Of a stretch of 64,000 nucleotides of DNA, positions 47,184-59,552 are shown piece after piece. The DNA is from Combretum micranthum (taxonomy: Eukaryota > Streptophyta > Magnoliopsida > Myrtales > Combretaceae): contig JAMXBD010004298.1 of assembly GCA_024138025.1 (NCBI GenBank), forward strand, positions 1-64,000. The letters run 5' to 3'. Every line of letters starts with the position of its first letter. The stretch's first letter is position 1. The translations under genes and the position numbers were made by a program. The notes beneath the pieces were generated by a model. The model made no database searches. It was not told the DNA's origin and saw nothing but the letters and a program-made list of their open reading frames with translations.

Positions 47184-48716
47184 ATATGCAGCATCTTCTT
47201 TTGTAAGATAGCACTTCCAATCCCCAATTTCTTCTTTACGGAAAAAAAAAGTATTATATTCAATAGTAGTTCCTATTTTAGAAGATGACTTTTCCCACTT
47301 TTGTTCACCTCAAAATTACTAAGATTACCAAAGCTACACATAAAAGTTATTTTCTCTACAACACCTTCCATTTCCTCTTTTGAGGAGAACAGACATCCCA
47401 GGAAACTAGGCAATTTTTTGACATATAAACAAATATCTCTCTTCATGTCTTCATATTTAAGAAACATAATCTTACTCGGGTTCCCCATGCTAGCATTCCA
47501 ATACCTCGATACATGGTCCCAGAATAACCCATAACTCGACAAACCTTTGGAAAATAAATCAAGAGCCTCTTTTATAGGCATTATTCCATTCCCTCTACCT
47601 TTTCGTTAGCGAAATGCCACTTTGAAATGAAGGCAACCTTAGAATTCCTACATATATAAATGATTTTGCAACCCTGATGGAGTGTGGATTTAGGTAGGCA
47701 AGGAAGTGAATGGTATGTGGGTCAAAATAAGTGGAAGGCCATTGCTACCATCTTCATCTCTTCAACTTATGATTTTAGCACATTATACTCTATAAATGGC
47801 ATACAAGCATGGGTTTTTTTTTTTGTGATCAAAGGGTCTGATGAATCATCATAATCATTTCTTGTATATATGGCAAAACACAAGACATGAAGCCAAGTTG
47901 TACAACATTTCATGGTGCTACAAATGATATCTTGGTTGTCAGCAGTGGTTAATTAAGGATTTATCGCAAGACGTTGATTCACTCACGAATACTCGATTTA
48001 TGATCTTCCACTCCTATTGATTATGATAATTCCTAGGTTGTTGGTATCAAAGTTTGAAACTCTATGTAAGGGTTTGAAATTTTAGAAAAAGTAACAATGT
48101 CGATTTTGAAATTTTACTGAAAATATGATAAGTGACTACTCTATACCCTAGGGTATACAATTCATAGACTATCTTAAAAGCTACAAAAAAAAAAAGAACC
48201 AAATTTGTCAAAAAAAAAAAAAATAAAAGGTCTTAAAATTAAGTATACATAAAAACAAGTAAAACACCACACAAAACCGACACTCCTATGAAAGTTATAA
48301 GCAAAACAAAACCTATAAAAAAAATATTAAAAATGATTGTTTGAGCCAAAACCAACTCATTGCCAAAGACGATGATTTTTTCAAGTTAGCTCATTTTCTT
48401 CAAGATAGAATTTTCAGATCATCCAATGAAAACATACTAGTTTATGTCCTATTTCTCCAAGCACTTGTTCCACTATCATCACCTCATCAATTTAGCATGA
48501 CATTTTTCTTGAGCTAGCATAGCACCTCTAGAAGACTGATAGAAACCAAAAACCTTGGTATTGGATGAGCTCATATGAATTGGTAAGTGCCTTCTCTCAT
48601 GGTAAAAGTGAAATGATTTGTTTGATTTTGCTTACGGTTTCAGAAATGCTATGGTCATCTTTTTCATTGGTTTTAGTGCTGGAAACATGACTATTTGAAG
48701 AAACTATAGAATCCAT
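47184..48716 (-). pseudogene. Cytosolic sulfotransferase (SOT copy 2), interrupted
   Basis: The start Met is at 48716 (MDSIVS, as in copy 1). In order on the minus strand: an N-terminal part (48500-48716), about 570 bp of unrelated sequence (47935-48500), then the catalytic half. From the readable 102-codon frame: PIKEALDLFSKGLSSYG, FWDHVSRYWNASMGNP, IMFLKYEDMKRDI, and CSFGNLSNFEVNKSGK. The 3'-phosphate binding region is in broken frame near 47640. The gene is cut at about 47184, shortly before the C-terminus, by the copia B LTR. Sequence follows copy 1 throughout. Clearly dead. Confidence 0.88.
47935..48500. other. Insertion inside SOT copy 2
   Basis: About 570 bp absent from SOT copies 1 and 3 at the matching place. 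It is AT-rich, with two poly-A runs near 48184-48196 and 48212-48223 and no ORF. Clear inverted ends or target duplication were not found. Possibly a small retroelement or MITE. Confidence 0.55.
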
Positions 48717-49049
48717 TCTTGGGTTGGATTGAAAAAAAAAAAATAGAGCCTGCGAATCTATAAATAGAGAGTAAGGGTGAAGGCCTTTATCCTAAGTCAA
48801 TTATCAATTGGCTATTAAATACCTATTAAATAAGATATTTTGAAGAGTATGTAATAAAATTTATTAAAATAACACTATTCACGATAAATGTTTTTCATGC
48901 ACAAGAAAATGCTATCACATCAGTGGTCCCTCAGATATCAGACCAAGGAAAAAAAAAAAAATGCCAACCTTATTTTGATATTTCTTAATGTGTGTCTGAT
49001 TTGACATCACCAATGAAGATGTCCAACATCAAGTCTGTTTTTTTCATCA
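48717..49049. other. SOT2 upstream region
   Basis: The first 250 bp are similar to the sequence upstream of SOT3 (63757-64000), including TATTAAATAAGATATTTT-GAAGAGTAT and a TTTTCATGCA-like block. This shows that the two copies arose by duplication of a segment larger than the coding region. Confidence 0.6.
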
Positions 49050-49215
49050 CATCCTTATAAATTTGACATCATGTTTTTATCATTTTTAAATAATATTTAT
49101 CAAAAAATAAATATCAATATCAACTAATAATTTTATTTATAAATTGATCAAACAAATACAATAAAAATAAATTATTAATATAATCTAATATAGATTTGAT
49201 ACAAATAAAAATCTC
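49050..49215. repeat. AT-rich MITE-like repeat, copy 3
   Basis: TTTTATCATTTTTAAATAATATTTATCAAAAAATA core as in 22725-22925, with later AAATAAATTATTAATATAAT. Ends decayed. Confidence 0.5.
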
Positions 49216-49867
49216 CCATCTTCATCTCACTCTCCACTTTTTCTTTAATTTTTAATACATCAACCGACAGTGGAAAATTATTCATGTACTGGACTTGCGA
49301 TTATGACTATATTGAGTTCGTACTCAAAATTTTTCTCAACCTGTAAAAGGATCGTCTGGGGTAAAATAGAAAACTGAAAGAAAGAACGAAATTAACCGAT
49401 TCATCGCCCCAGTAAAATTCACCCTTTTTTTTTTTTTTTTGTTTTCAGTATTCAAAGTTCATATATTAGAGTGTGTTCTTATCAAGTTGATACGGTAATG
49501 TAAATAAATGATTTTTTTTTTTTTTTGAAAAAAATGGATGAATCCTATTTTTTCTTTCCCTCTTTTAACTATAATCCTGCATCTGGTGCTGTGGAGGAAA
49601 ATGAAGCCAGTAAGGCAATTTTGAGAGAAAAGCATAACACATAAAGTTTAGATTAATTTAATACTTTAACTTAGGACGTGAATGTATTAAACTAAATTGA
49701 TGAATTCATATGTTTGATAAAATGTCCATTAGTTACCAACACTAAGTGTTCGGATAAGTGGTATCAAAGTACCAATATAATTATGATGAGTGATAGTAAT
49801 AATGGATAAGTTTTGAAAAATTAATCATATATTAAAATTTTATTAGTACATATGAGTCACTCACAAG
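49216..49867. other. Intergenic, T-run rich
   Basis: Two long T runs (49424-49440, 49512-49526). No gene recognised. Confidence 0.5.
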
Positions 49868-50315
49868 ATGATGTTGGCGTCGTTGTACCAATAAGCGCAT
49901 GCCACATGGAGGAAAAAGAGAGGAGGCAATTTACCTTCTTCAAGATTCGAACCCCAACCTCCAATTTGCACGTATATGACTTATCCAAGCAAGCAGTTGG
50001 CTAGCGCCTCAATATGGTTTGCATACAAATTATATTTAGGGCTTAAAGCTTGGGTTCAAATAATGGATCAACTCATTGTGGGCTATTTAATTTGGCCTAA
50101 GACTTTATAATTAAAATTAATGCTATATCAAGCCCATATTACATTTCTATTATTTTATTACTTTTATCGTTTTTATTCTTTTTTCTCTCTTTATTTATTT
50201 CATTATTTTTTTCTTCCTTTTATATTTCTATTTCTTTCAAAGTAATTTATGGGCTTAAGATCGTTTTAATTGTCCTAATAAATTGAGGCCTTAAGTTGGC
50301 AAAATTAGGGTCTAA
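49868..50315. repeat. Dispersed repeat, copy 1
   Basis: Matches 62149-62625 in the same orientation over about 450 bp: GACTTATCCAAGCAAGCAGT, TTTAATTTGGCCTAAGA, TCAAGCCCATATTA and AAAGTAATTTRTGGGCTTA blocks. It resembles the U3 part of a Ty3 LTR. It may be one LTR of the element holding the Tat-type gag at 53600, but the pairing is unproven. Confidence 0.65.
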
Positions 50316-50514
50316 AGCTACCCTTCTTTATGGTGTTTTGACTAAACTTAACTACAAAGACAAAAAGGAGACACCATTTTTTCCTTTTAAAAGTGGGCCA
50401 AACCTGGAGGTAGACAATAAGCTCTTACAGTTGATCTACTAGGGACTATGACCAAATCCTGGGGATCTCTAGACCATGCTCCGTTGATTTGATAAAAATG
50501 ACCTAGGAAAGGCA
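50316..50514. other. Spacer with no recognised feature
   Basis: Short non-coding stretch between the dispersed repeat and the minisatellite. Confidence 0.4.
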
Positions 50515-51045
50515 CCTAGTTTTTCTAAGCATTAGCATGCTCCTTGACCTGACCCTTAAATTGGTATTAGTGTGCTCCTTGACTGACCCTTAAATTGGTA
50601 TTAGTGTGCTCCATAAGCTAGCATTTGATATTATGTAAGCATGCCTCTAAGCTATCCTATGATTTTATGCAAGCACACTCCTTGAGTTAGCACTTGACTT
50701 TAGGTAATGCTCCTTTGAACTAGCCTAGAGTTTGGTACAAGCACACTCCTTAAGCTAGCACTTGAGTTTAGGTAAGCACTCTACTGAGGTGGCATAGGAT
50801 TTGGTACAAGCTTGCTCCTTGAGCTGACACTTGACCTTGGGTTGGTGCTGCACGGAGTTGGCCTATGATTTGGTACAAGCATGCTCCTTAAGTTAGCACT
50901 TACCTTAGGTAGGCACTTGATTGAGCTAGCCTATGGTTTAGTACAAGCACACTCCTTAAGCTGGCACTTACCTTGGGTAGGTCCACTGAGCTGGCCTAGA
51001 ATTTGATATGAGTGCGCTTCTTGAGTTGACCTATGATTTTGATGG
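50515..51045. repeat. Minisatellite of about 33 bp in paired units
   Basis: About sixteen diverged units built on CTCCTTGAGCTAGCACTTGA and GCCTATGATTTGGTACAAGC. The two half-types alternate, giving a higher-order repeat of about 62-70 bp. Unit length varies and no frame stays open through it. Such arrays are known in Tat/Ogre-type elements, which fits the gag fragment 2.5 kb to the right. Confidence 0.9.
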
Positions 51046-51600
51046 GCTTCGAAGGATATCTAAACTTCCTAAGATTCCAAAAAGGATAACAATAACTCAA
51101 AGGATAACCAAAGTTTCTAAACGAAGGAATACTATGGTTCTTGAAAATTTTCAAAAGATAACTAAAGCTTCCAACTTTTGTAGGATGGCAAATTTTCTAT
51201 GCTCATGTGATAGCCAAAGTTCTTAAACAAAGGAATACTGTGGTTTGTGAAAATTTCAAAATTACAGTTCTTTAAAACTTTATTAGACAATCGACGATCC
51301 TAAAGACTCCTTAAATAACTAAAGTTCTTAAGTGTTCAATAATATTACTTAAGCTCCTGAAAACTTTATGGGACTGATGGTCCTAATAACTATATAAGAT
51401 AACTCAAGTTCCTAAAGGTGTCATGAGATAACTAAAGCTCTTGAAATCTTTATGGGACTACTAAGGATCCTAAAGAATTCATAAGATATCTAAGTTCGTA
51501 AAGGTGTCATAAGATAAAGCTCTTGAAATCTTTATAGGATTATTTAGGTCCTAAAGAATTCATAAGATAGATAAAGTTCCTGAAGCTGAATTGGAGGGAG
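51046..51600. repeat. Degenerate tandem repeat with CTAAAG/AAGATAA units
   Basis: Repeated blocks such as GATAACTAAAGCTCTTGAAA, TTTATGGGACTACTA-GGATCCTAAAG and AATTCATAAGATA recur about every 65-75 bp. Distinct in sequence from the adjacent minisatellite, but of similar period. Confidence 0.75.
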
Positions 51601-53599
51601 GATGACTAAAATACCTAGACCTTTAACTATTCTCTCTTTTTTTTTTTTTCTATTGAAACTCTTTTTTTATTCAATATATATACATATAATTTTTTCCAAA
51701 AAGTTTTCACCTTTGAAAATTTTGAGCCAAAGGCATTTTTTTTCTTTTTTTTTTTTTGAAAACTTTCATTTCCAAATTTAAACAAGGTTTTATTGAAAAA
51801 CTCTTTTTCTTCTCTTCTTTTTTTTTTTTATTTCTAATTTCCTCACTTTTTTTTAAGTTTCAGCTAAGGCTTTACTAAAAAACCTTTTTTTTTTTGAAAA
51901 ATTGATAATATGTGGAATTCCTATGAGATCCAAAAGTTCTAAATAAGTAATAGGCTTGTGTCTTTTTTCCCATAATCACTAACCTTTTTAAACTTGCTCT
52001 TAATCTTTGGCCTGGCTAAATTAGTCAACTCCTCACAGACCTTTTGAAAATTCTTAGAGGCATTGGATACATAAAAGCTTTTTGCTCCATAAGATAGCCT
52101 TCATGATCTAAACTGATTCCAAGATTTTAATACCTTTGTTTTAAGGAATAGGTATCTCGTTATGAATCGTCTTGTCCAAGAGGACTTCCTTACAGTTTCC
52201 ATTGGTTTGTTTTCACTCTTTACTTAAATTCCAAAATTATGGTTCACCCTGCAAATAATATGCCTTTATCAATCCACTAGGTCTTTCTCAGACTTTAATG
52301 TGGGCTTTTGGTCATTGGCTTATAAATAAGGATATCAATGTGTGGGTCAATTTTTGAAAGAAATATTATCAATTCATCTCGTGTTTACAAGTTGAGAACC
52401 CTTAAGAAAAACCAGAAATGACCTTGCCTCAATTTCACAAGCAACTTTTCGTTTTTAGGATAAATCAATTCCTAAGATTCGAAAAGTCTTTAAAAGGGTG
52501 TTGTGAGTGGATCAACAATCCAAGGATGTTATAGGCACTTAAGTGTTTAAGAACTTTTCTACTTTTCAAGATGTTCCTTTGGTTAGTTGTGTTTGAGTTT
52601 GACCATCTTTCTTTTTTTTTCCTTCTTTTTTAATTTTTTTTTTTTCTCTTTGTTCCTTCTTTCTTTCTTTCATTCATTCTTCTTTTATTTCTTTTTTTTT
52701 TTTTTTGAAAACTTTCCATTCTCCTTTATTGGATGATTTACAATTTAAAGAGTATAAGTGATATATGGTAAACTTTTCTTTATTTTAAAGGAAAGGATTT
52801 ATTAATGACAATTTATTACTTTTGAATTTATGAAACTAGGCTAGTACATATCAGCTTATCATTTTCTCCTTATTAATGACCCTGACCTTCAAAATTACCT
52901 TATTATGGGATGGTTCTTGACAGGTTTCAATTTTAAAAAGCACTTCCTATATGGCCTAAAGGGTTTAGCAAGGGATAAGTGTATTTGGGATATTGAAATG
53001 AATGCCTAGTATCGCTTTTAATACACATGTTAAATTCAAGATTTACCTCCTTTAAGAGTGAGTCAGTTGCCTACTTTAATTATCACTCAACTCTAAAGTG
53101 TTTGATGGTTAATGTTTGAATTTTAGTTTGCCTCTTATAGTTCTTGGACATTTTAGACGATGGGATGCCTTCCTTGAATTAGAAAAATATTTGAAAATTT
53201 TCAATCATGCCCCATTTGGCCCAACCCCTTTTAGCTAAACAAAATTATTTATGATACCATTACAGGTCACATGCCCTTGAATTATTCAAATTTCATTTCC
53301 ATGAAATGTCTTGACATCAATTTCATGACAAACATTACTTTAAACATGAAATAATTTCTAAAGGACATTTCTTCACTTTATCAAACTTCATCTTCAAGGA
53401 GAATTGTCGTCATTAGTTGATGCTTCAAATTAGATTATCCCAACATCAATTATGTCTTGTATCTTGTTTTTTTAGTCTCTAACAAATGTCTATGAAGTGA
53501 CCCTTTTAATGCATGTGATGATCACATTGTGAATTTGGATAGCATTCCATGGTCTATAGCCTAGTTTAGAAGCTCTGTAGGCTGAAACATTTGCTTCTT
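51601..53599. other. T-rich region, probably decayed element interior
   Basis: Several T tracts of 9-17 bases (51633-51650, 51738-51756, 51820-51830, 52685-52706). Between gag and the minisatellite, protease and pol would be expected if this were one minus-strand Tat-type element, but no RT or integrase motif could be read on either strand. Confidence 0.5.
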
Positions 53600-54640
53600 T
53601 CAGTAGGTGAAAAGCTTGAGACAATGGATAGGAATATGACTAAAATTTCTCTTTAAAGAACAACTATTCTGAATTGGTTGATGATGAGTTGTTGGGCTTT
53701 GGAAAATAATTGGTGAAGTGGGCTTGATGTAGCTACCTAGATTAACCATGTTAATTGAGGTTTCTTTCATTTTGTTGCCAATGAGTTCCGATGGCTTCTT
53801 ATCGTGACCTACATGGGCTGGGAGCTTCCTTGAAGCAATTGCATTGTCAATTCTGCAACCTACTGCTACTATCTCATTGAAGCTAGCAAATGTGTGACCA
53901 ATGAAGTGAGAGAAGAATGGCTCCTTTAGAGTATTGATGAAGACAAATGTCAAGCCTTTCTTTAGGATAGGTGCAACTACCTTGCAGCTAAGGATCTTCA
54001 TCGTTGGGCATACTCCTTGAAGGATTCACCATTTTGCTTATGAGGTTACTTAAGTCCCACATAGAAAGAGAAACTTCAGTGTTGAACTTGTATTGATTGT
54101 AAAATGCCTTAGCTAGCTTATCCCACATGTTGATCTCAAGAAGATCCAATTGAGTATACAATGTTAAGGTTGGACCTGTCAAGCTATCTTAAAATGTCTG
54201 AATCATCAATTGTTCATTTTGGACATATCTGGTCATCTTTCAAACATATAGCATGATATGAAGTTTAGGATGGCTAGTACCATCATATTTTTTAGAATCT
54301 AAGGTCTTAAACTTTTTGGGTAACACCCCATATTAATGGTGTGTAGGTTAGTGATACCCATTTCTTCATACCCATCTTTACCTTCTAGAGCATTTAACTT
54401 TTTATTGACTTGATGAAGCAACTTTGATACACATGTCGGCATTAGGTCTAATATTAGCCTCTTCAAATCCATATGATTATCCATCAACTTCTTTTCCCTT
54501 TTCCAAATGCCCCTTTTGAGGAGGTCAAATGGCCCATGAAAGACTGATGCTAGAAGTAAGGAGTTGGATCTGCTCGTGCATTTTTAGTTCCATTTGTTCC
54601 AACTCATTAATCTTTTGATCAGAACGATGGCTTCATTGTT
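53600..54640 (-). pseudogene. Tat/Ogre-type Ty3 gag remnant
   Basis: Minus-strand pieces in successive frames: NALEGKDGYE near 54390, a FKTLDSKKYDGTSHPKLHIM-like block near 54240-54310, LTLYTQLDLLEINMWDKLAK and FYNQYKFNTEVSLSMWDLSN (54030-54160), then FVFINTLKEPFFSHFIGHTF and GCRIDNAIASRKLP (53600-54001). This is the Gag domain order of plant Tat-lineage elements. At least two frame changes. No PBS or LTR beside it was identified. Confidence 0.8.
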
Positions 54641-55879
54641 GTTGTTATCACTACTAGCCATCTTTAACTTGGATCAAGTGATTATTGGGCTTTACTTGAT
54701 CTTTTGTTCCTTGGAAGTTGTTTTAGATCATGTAAATCCATGCTTGTTAACAATATTCATTTTTAATTTTCTTTTTGTGATTTCTTTATTTTATTTTTTA
54801 TAATTTTTTTAAAAAGCATTATTTTGCATTTAAAGGTGAAAACTTACTTAAAAGAGGTGATGATTTTTTTTTTTAAAAAAAAAATACATATGTTTACAAA
54901 AGTGAAACTTTTGAAAGAAGTCAAACATGTTTTTGTTTTTAAACTTTAGTTTGACGGAAAAAAATGATAACTATTTGAAGGACAATATTCTATTTAATTA
55001 CATAATGGTATCCTATAAATTAGAAAGTAGTAACTTGATGTCTAAAGGAGTTTACAACCTATGGCTAAGATAACTTTGTCAAAATACCTTATAGCTTATC
55101 TAAAGGAAGAATTACTCTAAAGGCTAATGACCTACCACTAATGAATTTTTATAAACTTGGCATTTTTCCTTTTCTTTTTTTTAATTTTTTTCATTTATTA
55201 TAAGTAAAAGAAAAACAAGACAATAATAAGAAACGTGTTACGCGATCCATATACAAAGATGGTGACTAAATAATAGTGGAGTTATTTTAAGACTTCATTT
55301 GAGTTACAACTTCATTTTTTTTTTTTTAACTATAAGGAAATCTTTATACAATTTACAAATGTAAAATTTGTACGTGATTTTTTTTTACAAAGGCATTTAC
55401 AAGAAATATTACATGGATATGTACAAGGAAATATTACAAGACAAACTATTTGCAAACGAAATAATAATAAAATTGCAACTCTTTTTAGGATATGCCCCAC
55501 TATTATTTACCTACTAGCTTATAATCATAAATACAAATGGATGGGTTCAAGATGTCCCTTGATTAATGGATAGTGGGTCACATTAATGGAGTCAGGAGCT
55601 AATTCACTTGAGCCTTTGTTCTTGAGACCAGAGCATTGTGGATGATGTTGTTTTGTATTCCTTAAACTATTAGTCGGTGGTGTTGTTAGACGGGGTGATT
55701 GCTAGCGTCTTCGATTCACTAGGAGCTATCAATTGATATTTCTCACTTACCTAAAGCTTCCTTTGATGATCAATTAGAACAAATTTCACCTACAAGCCTC
55801 AAATCAAAGTTATAAACTTTGAAACCTAATTCTTAAATCGCATCAAATTCAACTTTTTTTTAGTGTTTTTGTTTATGAT
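54641..55879. other. Intergenic or decayed retrotransposon leader
   Basis: AT-rich, with long A and T runs at 54867-54890 and 55315-55327. By position the left part could be the 5' leader of the Tat-type element. No PBS or ORF supported. Confidence 0.45.
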
Positions 55880-56215
55880 TGTTATAGGGTAAATACTATG
55901 TAAAAATGATACATTATAATTAGCTTTAGTGTTTGGAAATATTATAAGGAAAAAAATGGAAAATAGAAAATAGAAAATAATAGGAACACACGTATGCTTG
56001 CACATTCTAAATAGTTTAGAATATTCTAGAGTTTTCCAGTATACTCTTTGTTTGTTAGGCCTAGGAGATGGCTATATATTCATGTACAGCTTATCCTAAA
56101 AGGTAATGAGAAAACAAAAAAATTATTCCCTATTTGATTTTTGTATTTGACAAGGGAAAGCTTATCTTCAAAGCAAGCTTACTACATTAAATTTCATTAT
56201 TCGCTACTTGTTTCA
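55880..56215 (+). repeat. 5' LTR of the PPR-carrying element
   Basis: 336 bp from TGTTATAGGGTAAATAC to CTACTTGTTTCA. It aligns end to end with 61333-61659, sharing CTAAATAGTTTAGA, TCTAGAGTTTTC, GATGGCTATATATTCATGTA and GGTAATGAGAAAA. GGCTATATATTC may be its TATA box. Confidence 0.85.
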
Positions 56216-56230
56216 TTTAGTATCAAGCTA
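56216..56230 (+). other. Degenerate primer-binding site
   Basis: TTTAGTATCAAGCTA directly after the LTR resembles TGGTATCAGAGC for initiator tRNA-Met with several changes. Confidence 0.55.
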
Positions 56231-56464
56231 CAATCCACCATGTCACTAACATAGTTTCATATATTTGGATTTTGAAGAGAGGATTAACATTGTTCATCGA
56301 TTCTTCAAGGCGTATTGGGAAGAACAAGAAAAAATATTAAAATCGATCATAAAGCCCTTTATGAAAACGACAATAGGAAAGATTAATGGAAATTTTGCAA
56401 CCTAAATCAAGGGTAAGTACACTTGAACAATCGAAATTAAAAGAAGAAAAATTACAAAACCATT

Positions 56465-57492
56465 TTGATTTACAATATCATAACAAACAAGTCATTCAAA
56501 ACCCACTTGAAAATACCCTCAAAACCCCCTAACATCCTAACTAGAATGTTTCTGACCTCCCTCCCACTTGTCGCTTCTTTGTCATATGTCAATCACCTCA
56601 TCAACTCTGATCCTTTTCCATCTACCTCCAAATCCATTAACTTTGATAGGTTCATTTCCAGCAAATCTAGCCTTAGTATTGCTCTCTTTCGCACTCCATA
56701 CTGCCCATCAAACATGACACATATTCAACTCTTAACACCAATGCACCAACTTCAACCTAGAAATAAACCCAGGAAACCATATCCAAAATTTGCACCCACT
56801 TCTTCACTCCTTGACTCATTGAGCTATGCATCTTTTGTTGCTTTTTCTCTAGATTTAGCACTTCCCTTTACAACATATACTTTTTAATACTATTAATAGA
56901 GTGTATGCTAAGATAAGCGTTCAGAAGGTATTGGGTTTTATAAAGTCATGTTAAGGCATGATAAATTCACTTACCCATTTGTTTACAAGGCTTGTGCTAG
57001 TATTCGTGACTTGAAATTAGGGAAATTCCTGCATAGGTCAGTGTTGAAATTCGGAATTCAGGAGGAGGTTTGTGTAGGGAATACCATGGTTCATATGTAT
57101 TGTTGTTGTGGTGGTGAGATGGGGACTCTGTATTCAAGGAAGTTCTTTGGTGTAATGCTAAAGATGGAGTTGGGTTCATGGGGTGCAATGATTGGTGGCT
57201 ATGTGTGTTTGGAACAGTATGGAGAGGCTATTGGTTGTTTAAGAAAATATAGATTGTTGGTCTTAAACTAGATAGGTTACTATAGTGTTAGTCTTATTAA
57301 CTTATGCACAGTCAGGAAATTAGGTAGTATCTTATGTATTGAAGGAAGTTTATAGAATAGTGTTGAACTTTGGCATGCTCCCATTGACATGTTTGCTAAG
57401 TGCAGGAATGTTGATAGTATGATGAGGTGGTTTAGGAACATGTTGAGTAAGAAAATTATGTTATGGACCTCAGTGATTGATGGTATGGTGAT
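56465..57492 (+). pseudogene. PPR protein gene fragment
   Basis: Pentatricopeptide-repeat proteins bind organellar RNA. The first 141-codon frame is Ser/Pro-rich and looks like a leader and transit region. The second frame (56948-57271) reads DKFTYPFVYKACASIRDLKL, GKFLHRSVLKFGIQEEVCVG, NTMVHMYCCCG and SWGAMIGGYVCLEQYGEAIG, which are consecutive repeats of a plant PLS-type PPR protein. A third frame continues with LIDMFAKCRNVDSMMRWF-like and KKIMLWTSVIDGM text to 57492. At least two frame breaks. Only about four or five repeats remain, where intact proteins of this kind have ten or more. Similarity is lost abruptly after VIDGM, about 50 bp before the nested LTR. Confidence 0.85.
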
Positions 57493-57549
57493 AAGTATGT
57501 TATACTCTATTCTATTCATAGGAATTTAGGCTTAATTTGATCCATTTTT

Positions 57550-59069
57550 TGATAAATTCCTATGAATTTTATGCTTTATTGTTTATATGTTGTTTTTAAG
57601 CTTAGGATCAACAAAAGAAGAAACAAAGTGTTTTGGATCAGTTTGGGGCAAAAAAAACAAAGATGGAAGATAGGTTTCTATCGAAGCCATTAGAAATGCT
57701 TATTTAAGGCAAAATTACAAGGTAAAGTCTCTAGTCGTGACCTAACCGAGCCTCGATATGATCTTGGTTTACAAATGATTTACACTAAGATGTTGCCCTA
57801 GACTTTATGATATAGCTTCAATTGTGCCTCAAAGTTAAGCCCTCGATTCTACTTGCAATTGATGTTGAGCCAAAATTTGAGCTCAAAGAAAAGAATAAGC
57901 TTAGACTGTGGTCAAACTTCGAGCCTTGGATTTGACCTTCAAAAAGTGACCATGCTAGCTGTCACAAATGAGTTGGCTTAACAAAGCACGCCTAAGAATA
58001 AAGACGAATTCTGCTATAAAGAATCCATCGCGCAGCAATAAAATCTTTATGATTTTTTGTGCCTGCAGTCTATAAATAAACGTGCACATATGCCCAATAA
58101 GGGTTGTACCATATGTAACAAATTACTAATGTAGAATTGAGAGAGAAATTTTTAGAGAAAGAACTGTTTCTTCTTGCTAAGGAATTTCAAAGTTTTCTGG
58201 ATAAAATCATTTTAACCAATTGTTTGTAATTGCTAGATTTTGAACTTAATTTGCAATATTTATCTTCAATTCCATATTATTTCTTCTAAAGTTGTTCTTA
58301 ATGTTCAAATCTATGGAGAAATAATCTCCTTATATTAGGGCTTTTGAATCTAAAGTTTGATTCATGTGATTTCAAATGGTTTCAATTAAATATTGATTGG
58401 GTATTTATTTTTAGTAGCTCAAACTTAATTTCGTAGATTTAAATGTGTAGTGAACCTTTTAGATCTATGTCTGATTTGAACTGAATAGATCAAGATCATT
58501 CTTTTGAATAGATCTAAGCTACTAATGAAGTTGTTTGTAATCATCTTGAGAGAGGATGGTGAAACTTTCTATCACTTGTTTTCAAATTTCTGAAATGGGT
58601 TTTTAAATAAAGGATTCTTAAACTTTATATGGATCTAGATTGCTAATAACTTGTGAAAAGATTCCAGTGGTCTGATTTAGGTCTATAATTTCTAAACTTA
58701 AGAGAGGCTTTAAGTTACCATCGTGCGTCTGACGATGCAAATACACCAGCAAACAATTCTCTGAGTTTGTTGAGAAATCACATGATAAAGAATTGGTGAA
58801 GCAAATCCTAAGTTTCATCTCACATTTGCAAACTTATCTTTAATTTTACCCTAAAAACATGTATATATCTTTTAGCATTAACACTAGTTTAGCTTCTGTT
58901 TTTAATATGCTTTGCTAAATTTTGTTTAGCTAGATAATAGATTAAAAGTAAGTATAGTAGATACTGACAATCTCCAAAGAATACATTATAATATTTTCTA
59001 TGCTACTTCGGTAGGTATGCTTGCCTAATGTTGGTGATTGCAACCGAAATTGAATAAAACTTATTAGCA
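57550..59069 (+). mobile_element. Athila/Tat-type solo LTR
   Basis: About 1.52 kb from TGATAAATTCCTATG to TTATTAGCA, flanked by TTTTT and TTTTC (4 of 5 match). The right half matches the LTR nested in copia B: GAATAGATCTAAGCTACTAATGA, GTGAAACTTTCTATCACT, and an ending CTATGCTAC-TCGGTAGGTATGCTTGCC. It interrupts the PPR-carrying element. Confidence 0.65.
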
Positions 59070-59074
59070 TTTTC

Positions 59075-59544
59075 ATATAAACTTTTGAAAACTTCAACTT
59101 CATGTGTTTGTAAGATGATCCTCTGAACCAACTATATGGAAAATGGTGAAATTATGTTTCCATGTGTTGGTTTCAAACTTTGCTGCCATAAATCTAAGCA
59201 AGACCTTACTAAGATGCTCTTTTGGGTTTTTGAAAATCATCATGATGCTAGTTGTCTTAATTTTCATGATAATGATTCATATATAGAAGATGTTAGCGAG
59301 ATACAAGTAGTGCTTAAACTTATCTGAATCATATTTTGTATATACAATAGCTGCTTTTGTTAGATGTTTAAAGGAAAAAGAAAGCCGACTCATATAAGAA
59401 TTTAAGGATTTCTATTGATCACGACTCCTGAATTTCTCCACAAACATTGCTAGATGCTATTGTTTATGGCATTACCAGTACAGGGGGATATAATTCAATA
59501 TAGTCTTGCATCTACTCTCGCTATGGTCAATAGTACCCTCACTA
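59075..59544. other. Unrecognised interior of the LTR element
   Basis: Includes a 63-codon ORF at 59136-59327 with Cys/His-rich text (FKLCCHKSKQ, ENHHDASCLNFHDND) that I cannot assign. It does not continue the PPR frame. Confidence 0.4.
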
Positions 59545-59552
59545 ATTATAAG

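Noticed and set aside
50515..51045. Repeat array considered as CRISPR
   Set aside because: Units are contiguous and diverged with no unique spacers, in a plant genome. It is a minisatellite.
56465..57271. PPR ORFs as a working gene
   Set aside because: Only a few repeats remain, in at least three frames, and the sequence breaks off after VIDGM.
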